Assembly (NCBI RefSeq): GCF_009882915.1
Contig: NZ_WTUW01000002.1
Location: 806,309-870,308, forward strand
Origin: Sneathiella litorea
Lineage (GTDB): Bacteria; Pseudomonadota; Alphaproteobacteria; Sneathiellales; Sneathiellaceae
Direction of reading: 5' to 3'
Length of the DNA stretch: 64,000 bases
This document shows, piece by piece, positions 17,791 to 26,300 of the stretch (position 1 is its first letter; the number at the start of each line of letters is the position of its first letter). The notes below the pieces were generated by a model. It made no database searches, had not been told where the DNA came from, and saw only the letters and a program-made list of their open reading frames with translations. The translations under genes were made by a program, and so were the position numbers.

Positions 17791-17834
17791 TTTTAACTCA
17801 GCCTTCGCATAAAAGCGTGCCACAACAAAATAAA

Positions 17835-17851
17835 GGGAGCAAAGGGCTCCC
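17835..17851 (-). promoter_or_regulatory. Terminator-like hairpin in the rplM leader
   Basis: Minus strand: GGGAGC, five-base loop, GCTCCC, then TTTATTTTG. It begins only a few bases after the predicted transcription start and lies about 45 bp before rplM. It could be an attenuator or protein-binding site for autogenous control, a transcript-stabilising 5' hairpin, or the end of read-through from the thioesterase gene. Confidence 0.55.
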
Positions 17852-17864
17852 CGATCTGAAGGCG

Positions 17865-17893
17865 GGTATAATCTCACTTCGGGAGCAAGTCAA
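17865..17893 (-). promoter_or_regulatory. Predicted sigma-70 promoter of rplM-rpsI
   Basis: On the minus strand, TTGACT (17888-17893) and TATACC (17865-17870) are separated by exactly 17 bp. Expected start is near 17858. Strong match, suitable for a ribosomal operon. Confidence 0.65.
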
Positions 17894-17981
17894 CCGAAAT
17901 AGCGGTGTATTTTCATTAATTTACGTTTGTGGTATTATATTACCTCAAAATCGGGCCGCTGTTTATCGCCCTCCCGCAAAA

Positions 17982-18401
17982 TTACCTTTTCGGCGGAATG
18001 GCATAGGTCGCGGTGACATGGGCGACGGGCGCGTCCGGATCGCCCGCGAACAGGCTGAACTCCCCGGTTGCCAGTGTCTTCCCGAGCTTGAGAATCCGTC
18101 CTTTCGCAATCATCTTCCCCGGCTCGGGCTTACGCAGGAAGTTGATATTGAGGCTGGTGGTGACCGCAAGCGCGACGGGGCCTATCTGCGCCAGCAGCAG
18201 TAGATACATTGCTGCATCGGCCAGCTCCATCATCGTCGGGCCCGACACTGTTCCGCCCGGGCGCAAATGCCGCTCCGTCGTTGTCATGCTGACCGTGATA
18301 GAATGATCATCCACATGATCAACCTTCAACCCAAGGTGATCGACCTGAGGAAAATGTTCTTGGTTGAAAGCTTCCAGCATCTCTGCAGTCATCACGGGCA
18401 C
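17982..18401 (-). CDS. PaaI-type hotdog thioesterase
   Basis: 139 residues of the single-hotdog 4HBT/PaaI family. RHLRPGGTVSGPTMMELADAAMY holds the G-G-x-x-x-x-P and acidic catalytic region, followed by TTSLNINFLRKPEPG, the usual central strand and turn. It hydrolyses acyl- or aryl-CoA thioesters; substrate unknown. Monocistronic, divergent from an enoyl-CoA hydratase family gene. Confidence 0.85.
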   Translation of the reverse strand: MPVMTAEMLEAFNQEHFPQVDHLGLKVDHVDDHSITVSMTTTERHLRPGGTVSGPTMMELADAAMYLLLLAQIGPVALAVTTSLNINFLRKPEPGKMIAKGRILKLGKTLATGEFSLFAGDPDAPVAHVTATYAIPPKR

Positions 18402-18567
18402 GGGCGGTTTCTCCTCTTGTTATTGAGAATTTCAGAATATAAGCTTGGCCACAGTCCCGCAAGACCATCCCACTCAAGAAGAAAAATTCCTCACAAGGCA
18501 TTGATCCCTGCCGAGAAAACGTTATTGTATCGGTCAATTGGCGGGGGGCCAACAAGGAAAGCAATCC

Positions 18568-19374
18568 ATGTCTTCGAGAGAAGTCACCAGTAAAGACAAC
18601 CGCAAGATCGTCGGTCTTGTCGTTGACGACCATATCGCCACCCTGACGCTTGATGATCCATCAAGCCGCAATTCCCTTTCGCGCGAGATGATGGCGCAGT
18701 TGCAGAAGGCGCTGAACGACATCGCCGCAGATGCCGACATTCATGTGGTGATCATCCGTGCCGAGGGGCCCGTCTTCTCGTCGGGCCATAACCTGCGTGA
18801 AGTGCAGGGCATGACTGGGGATGGCACGCTCCATGAACTGTTCGCCCAATGCAGCATCCTGATGCAGAGCGTTGTCAACCTGCCGCAGCCGGTGATCGCC
18901 CGTATTGACGGCGCCGTGACGGCGGCGGGCACTCAGCTTGTCGCCTCCTGCGATCTCGCCTATGCGTCGGACAGTTCCAAGTTCGCCACCTCGGGCATCA
19001 ATTTCGGATTCTTCTGCACCACGCCCGGCGTCGCACTCGGCCGCAATGTCTCGCCGAAACAGGCGATGGAGATGCTGCTCTCCGGTGACTTTATCAAGGC
19101 GGACCGCGCGATGGAGATTGGGCTGGTCAATGCGGCCCTCCCCGCGGCGGAACTGGATGCGCATATCCAGAGGATGGCAAAGAATATCGCCTCCAAATCG
19201 CCAGTGGTGGTGAAGATGGGCAAGGCCGCCTTCTACAAGCATCTGCCCATGCCACTGGATAAGGCCTATGACTACGCCTCCGGCGTGATGTGCGAGAATA
19301 TGGAGACCCGCGACGCGCAGGAAGGCCTCACCGCCTTCTTTGAAAAGCGCGATCCCGTCTGGCGAGGGGAATAA
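18568..19374 (+). CDS. Enoyl-CoA hydratase/isomerase family protein (ECHDC3-like)
   Basis: 268 residues from the ATG at 18568 (AAGGAAA seven bases upstream; the longer TTG reading from 18538 is unsupported). Crotonase-fold landmarks: FSSGHNLREV (oxyanion hole 1), IDGAVTAAGTQLVASCDLAYAS (oxyanion hole 2) and GLVNAALP. The usual catalytic Glu pair is not obvious: TAAGTQLV stands where GGGxEL is normal, and SGINFGFFCTTPG matches the ECHDC3 branch. The activity is therefore uncertain. The next gene follows after 5 bp. Confidence 0.82.
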   Translation: MSSREVTSKDNRKIVGLVVDDHIATLTLDDPSSRNSLSREMMAQLQKALNDIAADADIHVVIIRAEGPVFSSGHNLREVQGMTGDGTLHELFAQCSILMQSVVNLPQPVIARIDGAVTAAGTQLVASCDLAYASDSSKFATSGINFGFFCTTPGVALGRNVSPKQAMEMLLSGDFIKADRAMEIGLVNAALPAAELDAHIQRMAKNIASKSPVVVKMGKAAFYKHLPMPLDKAYDYASGVMCENMETRDAQEGLTAFFEKRDPVWRGE

Positions 19375-19379
19375 CGCGG

Positions 19380-19871
19380 ATGAACCATGATGCTTACGCC
19401 GATGATTATATCGGCGACATCCTCAATGAGGTGAACACGATTGCCGTGGTCGGCGCGAGCAGCAACCCATCGCGGCCGAGCTACTACGTCATGAAATATA
19501 TGAAACGCAAGGGGTACCGCTGTATTCCGGTCAATCCCGGCCTTGCGGGTCAGGAACTTCTTGGCGAGACGGTCTATGCTTCCCTCCTGGATATTCCGGA
19601 GCCGGTCGATATGGTCGATTGCTTTCGCAACTCAGAGGCCATTCCCCCGATTGTCGACGAGGCCATCAGGATCAAGGCGAAGGTTATCTGGATGCAACTG
19701 GGCGTTCGCCATGACGAGGCCGCAGCAACCGCAGAGGCGGCGGGCCTGAAAGTCGTCATGAACCGTTGCCCCAAAATCGAATTCGGGCGTCTGTCCGGTG
19801 AAATAGCCTTTATGGGCGGCCGGTCCGATGTCATTTCTTCAAAACGTTCAAAACTAGTAAGGAAAAAATAG
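19380..19871 (+). CDS. CoA-binding (YccU-type) Rossmann protein
   Basis: 163 residues with the succinyl-CoA-synthetase-like CoA-binding fold: TIAVVGASSNPSRPSYYVMKYM, then PVNPGLAGQELLGE, VDMVDCFRNSEAIPPIVDEA and KVIWMQLGVRHDEAA, closing with VMNRCPKIEF. Family members bind CoA or acyl-CoA; physiological role not established. It sits between the enoyl-CoA hydratase family gene and metY with almost no gaps (5 bp and 1 bp), so the three form an operon. Confidence 0.85.
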   Translation: MNHDAYADDYIGDILNEVNTIAVVGASSNPSRPSYYVMKYMKRKGYRCIPVNPGLAGQELLGETVYASLLDIPEPVDMVDCFRNSEAIPPIVDEAIRIKAKVIWMQLGVRHDEAAATAEAAGLKVVMNRCPKIEFGRLSGEIAFMGGRSDVISSKRSKLVRKK

Positions 19872-19872
19872 C

Positions 19873-21150
19873 ATGAGCTCCCCAAAATTCGAGACCCTCT
19901 CCGTCCATGCCGGCGCCACGCCGGACCCGACCACCGGCGCCCGCGTCACCCCGATCTACCAGACATCCGGCTATGTCTTTGATGATGCGGACCACGCGGC
20001 GGAACTGTTCAACCTGCAGGCCTTCGGCAACATCTATTCGCGCCTGACCAATCCGACCAACGCGGTGCTGGAGGAACGGGTGGCAACACTGGAAGGCGGC
20101 GCAACCGGCCTTGCAGTCTCCTCCGGTCATGCGGCGCAGTTGATTGTCTTTCACACCCTGATGCAGCCCGGCGATGAGTTCCTTGCCTCCACCCGGCTTT
20201 ACGGCGGATCCGTCACCCAGTTCAGCCAGTCCTTCAAGAAGTTCGACTGGAACGCGATCTTTGTTGACCCGAAGGACCCGGAAGATTTCAAGAAAGCCCT
20301 GACACCGAAATGCAAGGCCATCTTTATCGAGAGCCTTGCCAACCCCGGCGGCGTCATGACCGATATCGAGGCAATTGCCAAGATTGCCCATGACGCGGGC
20401 ATCCCGCTCATCGTCGATAACACGCTGGCCACGCCGTATCATTGCCGCCCGATCGAATGGGGCGCAGATATCGTTGTTCATTCGGCGACGAAATTCCTGT
20501 GCGGCCATGGCAACTCCATGGGCGGCATGATCGTCGATTCCGGCACCTTCGACTGGAGCGCGTCTGACAAGTTCCCAACCCTGAGCCAGCCTAATGACTC
20601 CTATCATGGTCTCAAATTCCATGAAACTTTCGGCCAGCTCGGTTTCGGCATCGCCTGCCGCGCCCTGGGCCTGCGCGATCTCGGCCCGGCCCTCTCCCCT
20701 TTTAATGCCTTCATGATCCTGACCGGGATCGAGACCCTGCCCCTTCGCATGGAACGGCACAGCGAGAATGCCCTCAAGGTTGCCGAGTATCTAAAGAACC
20801 ATGACAAGGTCAGCTGGGTTTCCTACGCCGGCCTGAAAGGCGATCCCTATTATGAGCTGGGCCAGAAATACCTGAACGGCGGCGCCGGCGCAGTCCTCAC
20901 TTTCGGGATCAAGGGCGGCTATGAGGCCGGGGTCAAGGTTGTGGAAACGGTTGAACTGTTCTCCCATCTCGCCAATATCGGCGATACACGGAGCCTGATC
21001 ATCCATCCAAGCTCGACCACCCATCGCCAGCTCAGCGAAGAACAGCAGGTCGCGGCGGGTGCCGGGCCAGACGTTGTCCGTCTTTCCATCGGGATCGAGA
21101 ATGTCGAGGACATCATCGCCGATCTGGAACAGGCCATCAGCGCCAGCTAA
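19873..21150 (+). CDS. metY: O-acetylhomoserine aminocarboxypropyltransferase/sulfhydrylase
   Basis: 425 residues of the Cys/Met metabolism PLP family. The start TLSVHAGATPDPTTGARVTPIYQTSGYVF and the PLP lysine in HSATKFLCGHGNSMGG fit MetY, which makes homocysteine from O-acetylhomoserine and sulfide. The length (about 425) separates it from the shorter gamma-synthases. No SAM riboswitch was recognised upstream, because the preceding gene ends 1 bp before. Convergent with a VOC gene. Confidence 0.92.
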   Translation: MSSPKFETLSVHAGATPDPTTGARVTPIYQTSGYVFDDADHAAELFNLQAFGNIYSRLTNPTNAVLEERVATLEGGATGLAVSSGHAAQLIVFHTLMQPGDEFLASTRLYGGSVTQFSQSFKKFDWNAIFVDPKDPEDFKKALTPKCKAIFIESLANPGGVMTDIEAIAKIAHDAGIPLIVDNTLATPYHCRPIEWGADIVVHSATKFLCGHGNSMGGMIVDSGTFDWSASDKFPTLSQPNDSYHGLKFHETFGQLGFGIACRALGLRDLGPALSPFNAFMILTGIETLPLRMERHSENALKVAEYLKNHDKVSWVSYAGLKGDPYYELGQKYLNGGAGAVLTFGIKGGYEAGVKVVETVELFSHLANIGDTRSLIIHPSSTTHRQLSEEQQVAAGAGPDVVRLSIGIENVEDIIADLEQAISAS

Positions 21151-21153
21151 CGC

Positions 21154-21534
21154 CTATTCGTCGTAAACGGATAGCTCTATAAGGTTGAGATCGGGGTCGC
21201 GCACGTAAATTGACGTGATCGGCCCCCTCGCCCCCGTCCGGGCCACCGGCCCCTCGAGAATGGCAATCCCGGCCGCAACAAGCCGGGCCTGCATCTCCGC
21301 CAACTCCCCCTCGATAATAAAACAGAGATCCGCCGTGCCGGGCTTCGCCAGATGCGCTTTCGGCTCGAACTCATGGCCGGCTAGATGCAGGTTGATTTTC
21401 GACTGCCCGAAGTTAAGCGCACACCGACCTTCGCCAAATTCTTCATAAATCATCCCTAATACTTCACAGTAAAACGACTTTGTTCGTTCAATACTGGTAA
21501 CAGTTAAAACAAGGTGATCTATATTTTTTATCAT
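21154..21534 (-). CDS. VOC (glyoxalase/dioxygenase superfamily) protein
   Basis: 126 residues, one vicinal-oxygen-chelate domain pair: IDHLVLTVTSIERTKSFYCEVLGM at the N-terminus and ITSIYVRDPDLNLIELSVYDE at the end. Putative metal ligands are His near residue 7, His in INLHLAGHEF and Glu in LIEL. The closest familiar relatives are YwbC/GlxA-like VOC proteins. Substrate unknown. Monocistronic. Confidence 0.85.
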   Translation of the reverse strand: MIKNIDHLVLTVTSIERTKSFYCEVLGMIYEEFGEGRCALNFGQSKINLHLAGHEFEPKAHLAKPGTADLCFIIEGELAEMQARLVAAGIAILEGPVARTGARGPITSIYVRDPDLNLIELSVYDE

Positions 21535-21622
21535 CTAATATTTATAATTTTAAGTATTTTAATATTGAAACTAATTTATTCAATAATAAATAATCAAAAA
21601 TTTCCTTTGTTATGGAAAAATC

Positions 21623-22021
21623 ATGAAACATTCATTCGTAATTACTTCAATTCTATTATTTACCTTACCGGCAATCGCTGTCGCCAAGGACGGTACGGTT
21701 ACTGCCGCAGCAAGCTGGAATAACAGCGCCGGTTTCCAGACATCCTATGACAAGCTGGTCAAGCTGACCACCTCCGAAGCAGTCGAACGGCAAGACGGCG
21801 GATATTATGATCAGTGGCAGCAGCATAATCTCTATATCTCCAACAGCTCGATCGACACCCAGACGAACATAACCACCGGCGATGTGCGCGACTTGAATGT
21901 CACCTCTACGCACTGCGGCCATTCTGTCGCGCAGCAGCCTATTAATACATCTGGCGAGAATAATATAACGGCGGGCGATGTGGCCTGCATCGTGGGGACG
22001 GAAAATGCGACCAATCCTTAA
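21623..22021 (+). CDS. Small exported protein, HfaA-like candidate
   Basis: 132 residues. A signal peptide (about 1-21, cleavage after AIAVA) is followed by an Asn/Thr/Ser-rich mature chain with SWNNSAGFQTSYD near its start and a loosely repeated NITTGDV / NITAGDV element. A cysteine pair (HCGH and ACIV) could form a disulfide. Size, export signal and position directly before an HfaB-like gene match HfaA, the small holdfast-anchor protein of Caulobacter; residue similarity is weak, so the name is an inference. Translation is coupled: the next gene starts inside its last codons. The upstream 100 bp are very AT-rich. Confidence 0.65.
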   Translation: MKHSFVITSILLFTLPAIAVAKDGTVTAAASWNNSAGFQTSYDKLVKLTTSEAVERQDGGYYDQWQQHNLYISNSSIDTQTNITTGDVRDLNVTSTHCGHSVAQQPINTSGENNITAGDVACIVGTENATNP

Positions 22022-22796
22022 ATGCGTGCCGCTGTTGCCGATTATCCTGACGGGCTGCATCGCGACCAGTCAGGAGAATGTTACGCTGCCCAAGGGACCG
22101 CCGGTGCAGACGGTCAGCACGCCTTATGATCGCTTGATCGCCTGCGTCGCGGACAAGGCCAAACTCCATGGTGTCTGGGCCGTGGGTGATATCGTCGACG
22201 CCACCGGCAAGTTCAGCAGTGAGTTTGCGGGGACCGGGAAATATGTCAGTCAGGGCGCCGGCGACATGATGCAGACGACCCTGATCCGGGCCCAGGCGGA
22301 ATCCGTCGTCAACCGGCGCGATCCCCGCCCGGTTATTACCGAAATCCAGCTCGGCATCCGCGACGCCAAGCAATTCCTGTTGATGGATTACTACATTACC
22401 GGCTCGATCAATACGCTTGATTTTATTCCCGGCGCGGCAGCGGAGGTGACAATTGCCGGGGTCGGTCCGCGCTACCGCCAGAACCGCGCCCTTGTCGGAC
22501 TTGATTTGCACCTGACCGATGCGCGTAGCTCCGAGGTGCTGGCGGCGGTCAATATCTCGAAACAGATTTTCGCCGATGAAGCCGGCTTCGGCATCGGGCG
22601 CTTCTTCGGAGAGACGCTGGTCGATATCGATATCAGCGGCCAGAACCGCGAACCGTTACAGCTCTCGCTCCGTTCCATGTTGCAATTCGGGCTTTACGAA
22701 ATGCTCTCCCAGCTCAATTCGGATCTTCGCGCCGACTGCCAGCAGATCGTCGAGTCCATTGAGGGGGTCGAGGATAACGAAGCCTCTCCGTCATAA
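22005..22796 (+). CDS. hfaB: CsgG/HfaB-family outer-membrane secretion lipoprotein
   Basis: 263 residues from the ATG at 22005 (GGGGACGG upstream), overlapping the previous gene by 17 bp. The lipobox is LTGC. The body follows HfaB/CsgG: YDRLIACVADK, VGDIVDATGKF, GAGDMMQTTLIRA, a long hairpin region, NRALVGLDLHLTDARSSEVLAAVNISKQI and EPLQLSLRSMLQFGLYEML. CsgG forms a nonameric pore that exports curli subunits; HfaB is needed to anchor the Caulobacter holdfast. The flanking small exported proteins are the likely cargo. Start and lipobox are clear; HfaB rather than CsgG is judged from the hfa-like gene order and the EPLQLSLRS-type end. Confidence 0.85.
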   Translation: MRPILKCVPLLPIILTGCIATSQENVTLPKGPPVQTVSTPYDRLIACVADKAKLHGVWAVGDIVDATGKFSSEFAGTGKYVSQGAGDMMQTTLIRAQAESVVNRRDPRPVITEIQLGIRDAKQFLLMDYYITGSINTLDFIPGAAAEVTIAGVGPRYRQNRALVGLDLHLTDARSSEVLAAVNISKQIFADEAGFGIGRFFGETLVDIDISGQNREPLQLSLRSMLQFGLYEMLSQLNSDLRADCQQIVESIEGVEDNEASPS

Positions 22797-22861
22797 CAAA
22801 AATAACAGCATTTTTTAGGGATGCGTCACTCCCAACTTCATTTAAAACAAAGGAATTTACG

Positions 22862-23392
22862 ATGAAAAAACTTGTATTCGGCTCACTCCTGCTGGCGCTA
22901 GCTGCCAGCCCCGCCCTCGCAAAGGATATTAATTCCGAAGGTCCGGCAAGCATGACCAACGATGTCAGCGTCGGTATCAGCGATACGATGATCGCGGTTG
23001 GCGATACTAACGGCACCATCGCCATTCAGGGCCGCTATGCCACCAACTTCGGCTCCAACAATATCGGGGCAACGGTGGCGCCGCAGACGATCTTCTTTCC
23101 TAATTTTGAAGCGCCATACTTAGGCAGCATTCCCGCCAATGCTGACGGAAGCCTGACCATTGAGGGGGCGAGCATCAGCAACACGGCAATCGGGGCCTAT
23201 GCGCATATTGAGCAACCAAGTCTCACGATTTCAGAGGATGGCCTGACAGATATCATCCAGTCTCTGGTCGGCGTGGGGGACTCGGATCCGAATTTGGATC
23301 TGGTCAACACCACAGTGGATAAACGAGGGCCCACGGCCGGGGTTATTGTCGCCGTTGGCGCGATCCAGTCTTCCCCTGACTTCTATAAATAA
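22862..23392 (+). CDS. Exported protein of unknown family, third gene of the hfa-like locus
   Basis: 176 residues with a clear signal peptide (MKKLVFGSLLLALAASPALA-K). The mature part is acidic and rich in Gly, Ala, Asn, Thr and Ile, without cysteines: VGISDTMIAVGDTNGTIAIQG, EGASISNTAIGAYAHIEQPSL, DPNLDLVNTTVDKRGPTAG. The composition and short alternating stretches suggest a beta-rich or amyloid-like extracellular subunit (inference). HfaD of Caulobacter occupies this place but is more than twice as long, and no clear similarity is seen. AAAGGAA precedes the ATG; 65 bp separate it from hfaB. Confidence 0.7.
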   Translation: MKKLVFGSLLLALAASPALAKDINSEGPASMTNDVSVGISDTMIAVGDTNGTIAIQGRYATNFGSNNIGATVAPQTIFFPNFEAPYLGSIPANADGSLTIEGASISNTAIGAYAHIEQPSLTISEDGLTDIIQSLVGVGDSDPNLDLVNTTVDKRGPTAGVIVAVGAIQSSPDFYK

Positions 23393-23447
23393 TAACACAT
23401 ATCCGTCGGCATTCGCTGGCTCATCATGTCCGAATGGCGGCCCTGCG

Positions 23448-23475
23448 CCGGTCAGCTTAATAGCTGGCCGGTTTT
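23448..23475 (+). terminator. Terminator closing the hfa-like operon
   Basis: CCGGTCAGC, six-base loop TTAATA, GCTGGCCGG (nine pairs, one G-T) followed by TTTTA. It overlaps the ctaA stop codon on the other strand. Confidence 0.75.
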
Positions 23476-24553
23476 ACGTTGCCTGTTCTGACCGGAGGTC
23501 ATGCACCACGAACAGCGCGGCAGCAAGGACGAGCATACCACCCGCCTGATGCGCCGCACCGAGGGCCACCGGCACCACATGGAGCAGCGTGACAATCCCG
23601 AGAAACACCTGCGCGAGGACGAGGGTCACCGCCCAGGAAATGCCAAGGCGCAGACGGCGGTCCAGCCCCCAGCCCCGGCTCACGAGATAAAGCCAGATGG
23701 CGGCGGCGGCAATGGCATAACCGACCATCCGGTGGACAAATTGCACCGTGCCCGGATTTTCAAGGAAGTTGTGATAGAGCGGCTGCATATGGAGGAAATC
23801 CTCCGGCAGGAACCGCCCGCCCATCAGCGGCCAGTCCGTATAGACGAAGCCCGCGTTAAGCCCGGCAACAAAGCCGCCGATAATAATCTGCAGCGCGATC
23901 AGCAGCAGCAGCGCATAGCCCGTCCGCCGCACCGTTGCGGGCGCGGGCGCGCGCCTCTCCCCCGTCGGGCGGAGCAAATCAAAAATCGTCCAGAGCAATG
24001 CCGCGAAAATCAGGCTGGCGAGCGCGAGATGCGCCGTCAGGCGGTAATGGCTCACGTCCGGATGATCGACGAGGCCGCTTTTCACCATGAACCAGCCCAT
24101 GCCCCCCTGTGCCGCGCCAAGCAGGAACAGCAGCGCGAGCCGGGGCGCCATGCTCCGCGGGATCTTCCGAAGCAGCAGCAACAAAACGAACGGCACAAAG
24201 AACGCGAGACCGATAATGCGCCCCAGTACCCGATGCGCAAACTCGAAGGCATAGATGCCCTGAAACTCTGAAAGGCTCATGCCCTTGTTGATTTTCTGGT
24301 ATTCGGGAAACGCCTTGTAGCGTTCAAACTCGGCCATCCAGGCCTCATGACTGAGCGGCGGTAGCCAGCCCGTCACCGGCTTCCAGTCGGTCATCGAGAG
24401 GCCCGAATTGGTAAGCCGCGTCACCCCGCCCAGAACAATCATCGCAAACACCAGCACCGCCACCAGCGTGAGCCAGGTGATCACCAGTTTGCGGCCATCA
24501 GCCGCGGGCGCGCCTGCGCCGCTCTCAATATCCGTTGTCATGGGCCGCAACAT
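23474..24553 (-). CDS. ctaA: Haem A synthase (COX15/CtaA)
   Basis: Converts haem O to haem A for aa3-type cytochrome oxidase. About 359 residues with eight predicted membrane segments. Family blocks: GGVTRLTNSGLSMTDWKPVTGWLPPL, FEFAHRVLGRIIGL, GGMGWFMVKSGL, QIIIGGFVAGLNAGFVYTDWPLMGG, FVHRMVGYAIA and a last GAAHQAGGM. The four haem-ligand histidines of the alphaproteobacterial type (HR, SHYRLTAHLAL, VHR, AHQ) are present. Start chosen at 24553 (GGGGGA upstream); 24541 is an alternative. No oxidase genes adjoin. Confidence 0.93.
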   Translation of the reverse strand: MLRPMTTDIESGAGAPAADGRKLVITWLTLVAVLVFAMIVLGGVTRLTNSGLSMTDWKPVTGWLPPLSHEAWMAEFERYKAFPEYQKINKGMSLSEFQGIYAFEFAHRVLGRIIGLAFFVPFVLLLLLRKIPRSMAPRLALLFLLGAAQGGMGWFMVKSGLVDHPDVSHYRLTAHLALASLIFAALLWTIFDLLRPTGERRAPAPATVRRTGYALLLLIALQIIIGGFVAGLNAGFVYTDWPLMGGRFLPEDFLHMQPLYHNFLENPGTVQFVHRMVGYAIAAAAIWLYLVSRGWGLDRRLRLGISWAVTLVLAQVFLGIVTLLHVVPVALGAAHQAGGMLVLAAALFVVHDLRSEQAT

Positions 24554-24630
24554 ACCCCAATTTCCCCCAAAAGCAATATGGCGCGAAGGGAGTTGCGGCA
24601 CTCCGTCGCAGGGGGAATTATCGCGCGAAA

Positions 24631-25311
24631 CTAGACGATGGCATCCAGCGCCAGCTTTACATGATCGAGATCATCAAAAGTTTCCTTATGCGCGGTTTTT
24701 GCAAGGTCGCGCACCGCCTTCACCTCGGCTTTCGTCGGGACATCTGGCGGAGTGCGATCGATTTCGCGCTTTTTACGCTCCAGGTCGCGCAAGGCCTTTT
24801 TGGCCTTCTTGAAAGAGGCTTCGGCCGATTTGATATGCGGTTTTGCGGCGGCAAACTTCTTGGCGGCGACGGCCGCACCGGCGGCTTGCGCTTTCGCGTC
24901 CCGCGCCTTGCCGAGCAGGTCTTTTACGCTGTCACCAAAACCCTTTATCTCGCCATACTGGGTGCGCCTGGTTGATTTGTCATTCGTACCGTCCCCCCCC
25001 GGGATATTGGCGTCCGTCGGCAAATCATCCTTCTCCAGATCCAGGTCGTCGGCAAGATCCTCGGCCTGCGACGTCAGTATGCCGGCAAGGGCCGCGGTTT
25101 GCTCAAACCCCAGGATCGGGGCCCACAACAACGGCTGGCTCAGAACGGGGGCCGCCAGCGCGGTTGTCAGCGACGAGATCGGAAACGCCGCCGTCGCGGG
25201 CTGGGGATGAGACAATATCTGGCGACCCAGACTTTCCATATTATACCAGATCGCCGGGACGGCTTTTTCCAGCTCCAAGATACGTTCATGTTCAGATAAT
25301 TCCTTCGGCAT
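24631..25311 (-). CDS. Hypothetical protein with Ala/Lys-rich C-terminal coiled region
   Basis: 226 residues from the ATG at 25311, with AAGGAGAGG upstream. The N-terminus (MPKELSEHERILELEKAVP) is followed by a hydrophobic/proline stretch (about 35-75), an acidic middle (AEDLADDLDLEKDDLPTD) and a helical Ala/Lys/Arg-rich end (about 135-226: DAKAQAAGAAVAAKKF, KSAEASFKKAKKALRDLERKKREID). No family recognised. Downstream is ctaA, upstream the AT-rich DUF2971 gene; codon use is intermediate. Function unknown. Confidence 0.6.
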   Translation of the reverse strand: MPKELSEHERILELEKAVPAIWYNMESLGRQILSHPQPATAAFPISSLTTALAAPVLSQPLLWAPILGFEQTAALAGILTSQAEDLADDLDLEKDDLPTDANIPGGDGTNDKSTRRTQYGEIKGFGDSVKDLLGKARDAKAQAAGAAVAAKKFAAAKPHIKSAEASFKKAKKALRDLERKKREIDRTPPDVPTKAEVKAVRDLAKTAHKETFDDLDHVKLALDAIV

Positions 25312-25554
25312 GACCTCTCCTTTCGCATAAAATGAAATATATATGAGGTTTTTATCATATACCTTTTGCACAAAGGAACAAAGCAAATGCCGGGATTTTG
25401 GCCCCGCGCGAGTATACCCTCCCCGCGCAGCCAACCCCCGCGCGTTAAGGCACTCCGTCTCATGCCGTGTGCGGCGGATGCGGGATTGATTGACTTGCGA
25501 ATTTAACTGCTTAAAATTCTCCTATAACGTGCTTATTTTTGTTTGAGGAGAAGT

Positions 25555-26262
25555 ATGAATCAATATTCTCAAGAAAAAACAAAATCCAAGCTTAGACGCA
25601 TTTACAAGTTTTGCGGTTTAGCCAAACATGCCCTTGATAGCCTAGAAAGAAAGCGAATTAAGATATGCACTGGAAGTGACATTAACGACCCATTTGATGT
25701 CTTGCCATACCTTGATCTTCATGGAACCAGCCATGAATATCTAATTCAATTGAGAGATACGGTTTTTTCTAGATTCGGCTTCATTAGCTTTTCTCGCAAT
25801 TGGGAAAACCCTCTATTGTGGAGCCACTATTGTGATAATCACAGAGGCATTTGCCTTGGTTTCGACATTTGGGATGACGATAAAATCGTTGATATCGATT
25901 ACGTAAAATCTCGTCCCGACGAACTTCGATGGAAGGGGATTTCAATAAAAGAAGGAAGAACAAGATTCAGCGTCATGGCGGCTGACATATTTCGTTATAA
26001 AATGGCAGAATGGCGATATGAAAACGAGTGTAGAACAATAGAAGAACTGCCAAGCAGGGATATTGTTAGCGGTTTATACTTCCGAAATTTTAAAGATAGC
26101 CAACTTAAACTCAAAGAAGTGATCATTGGCGCGCATTGTGAAGTCCCGTTCGAGGACATTAAAAGTATCCTTCCTACAAACTCGGATGTTAAAATTATTA
26201 AAGCCGGTCTTAATCTTAGACAATTCCAAGTCGCTAACAAAGACAAACTGGAGCCCCACTAA
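25555..26262 (+). CDS. DUF2971 family protein
   Basis: 235 residues from the ATG at 25555 (GAGGAG four bases before). Diagnostic blocks: IYKFCGLAKHALDSLERKRIKICTGSDINDPFD, SFSRNWENPLLWSHYCDNHRGICLGFDI and WRYENECRTIEE. DUF2971 proteins occur in genomic islands and near defence or toxin genes but lack a proven activity. The gene is strikingly AT-rich against its neighbours, uses rare codons for this genome, and lies at the 3' side of tRNA-Pro, all hinting at recent acquisition. Confidence 0.85.
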   Translation: MNQYSQEKTKSKLRRIYKFCGLAKHALDSLERKRIKICTGSDINDPFDVLPYLDLHGTSHEYLIQLRDTVFSRFGFISFSRNWENPLLWSHYCDNHRGICLGFDIWDDDKIVDIDYVKSRPDELRWKGISIKEGRTRFSVMAADIFRYKMAEWRYENECRTIEELPSRDIVSGLYFRNFKDSQLKLKEVIIGAHCEVPFEDIKSILPTNSDVKIIKAGLNLRQFQVANKDKLEPH

Positions 26263-26263
26263 A

Positions 26264-26300
26264 AAAGCCCCGAAACCGTGAGGCTTCGAGGCTTTGTTTT
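26264..26300 (+). terminator. Terminator after the DUF2971 gene
   Basis: Stem AAAGCCCCGAA with TTCGAGGCTTT (one mismatch) followed by GTTTTT. It lies directly after the stop codon and abuts the encoded CCA end of tRNA-Pro on the other strand, so it may serve both. Confidence 0.6.

Noticed and set aside
19872-19872. SAM riboswitch before metY
   Set aside because: Only 1 bp separates metY from the preceding gene, so no leader exists there.
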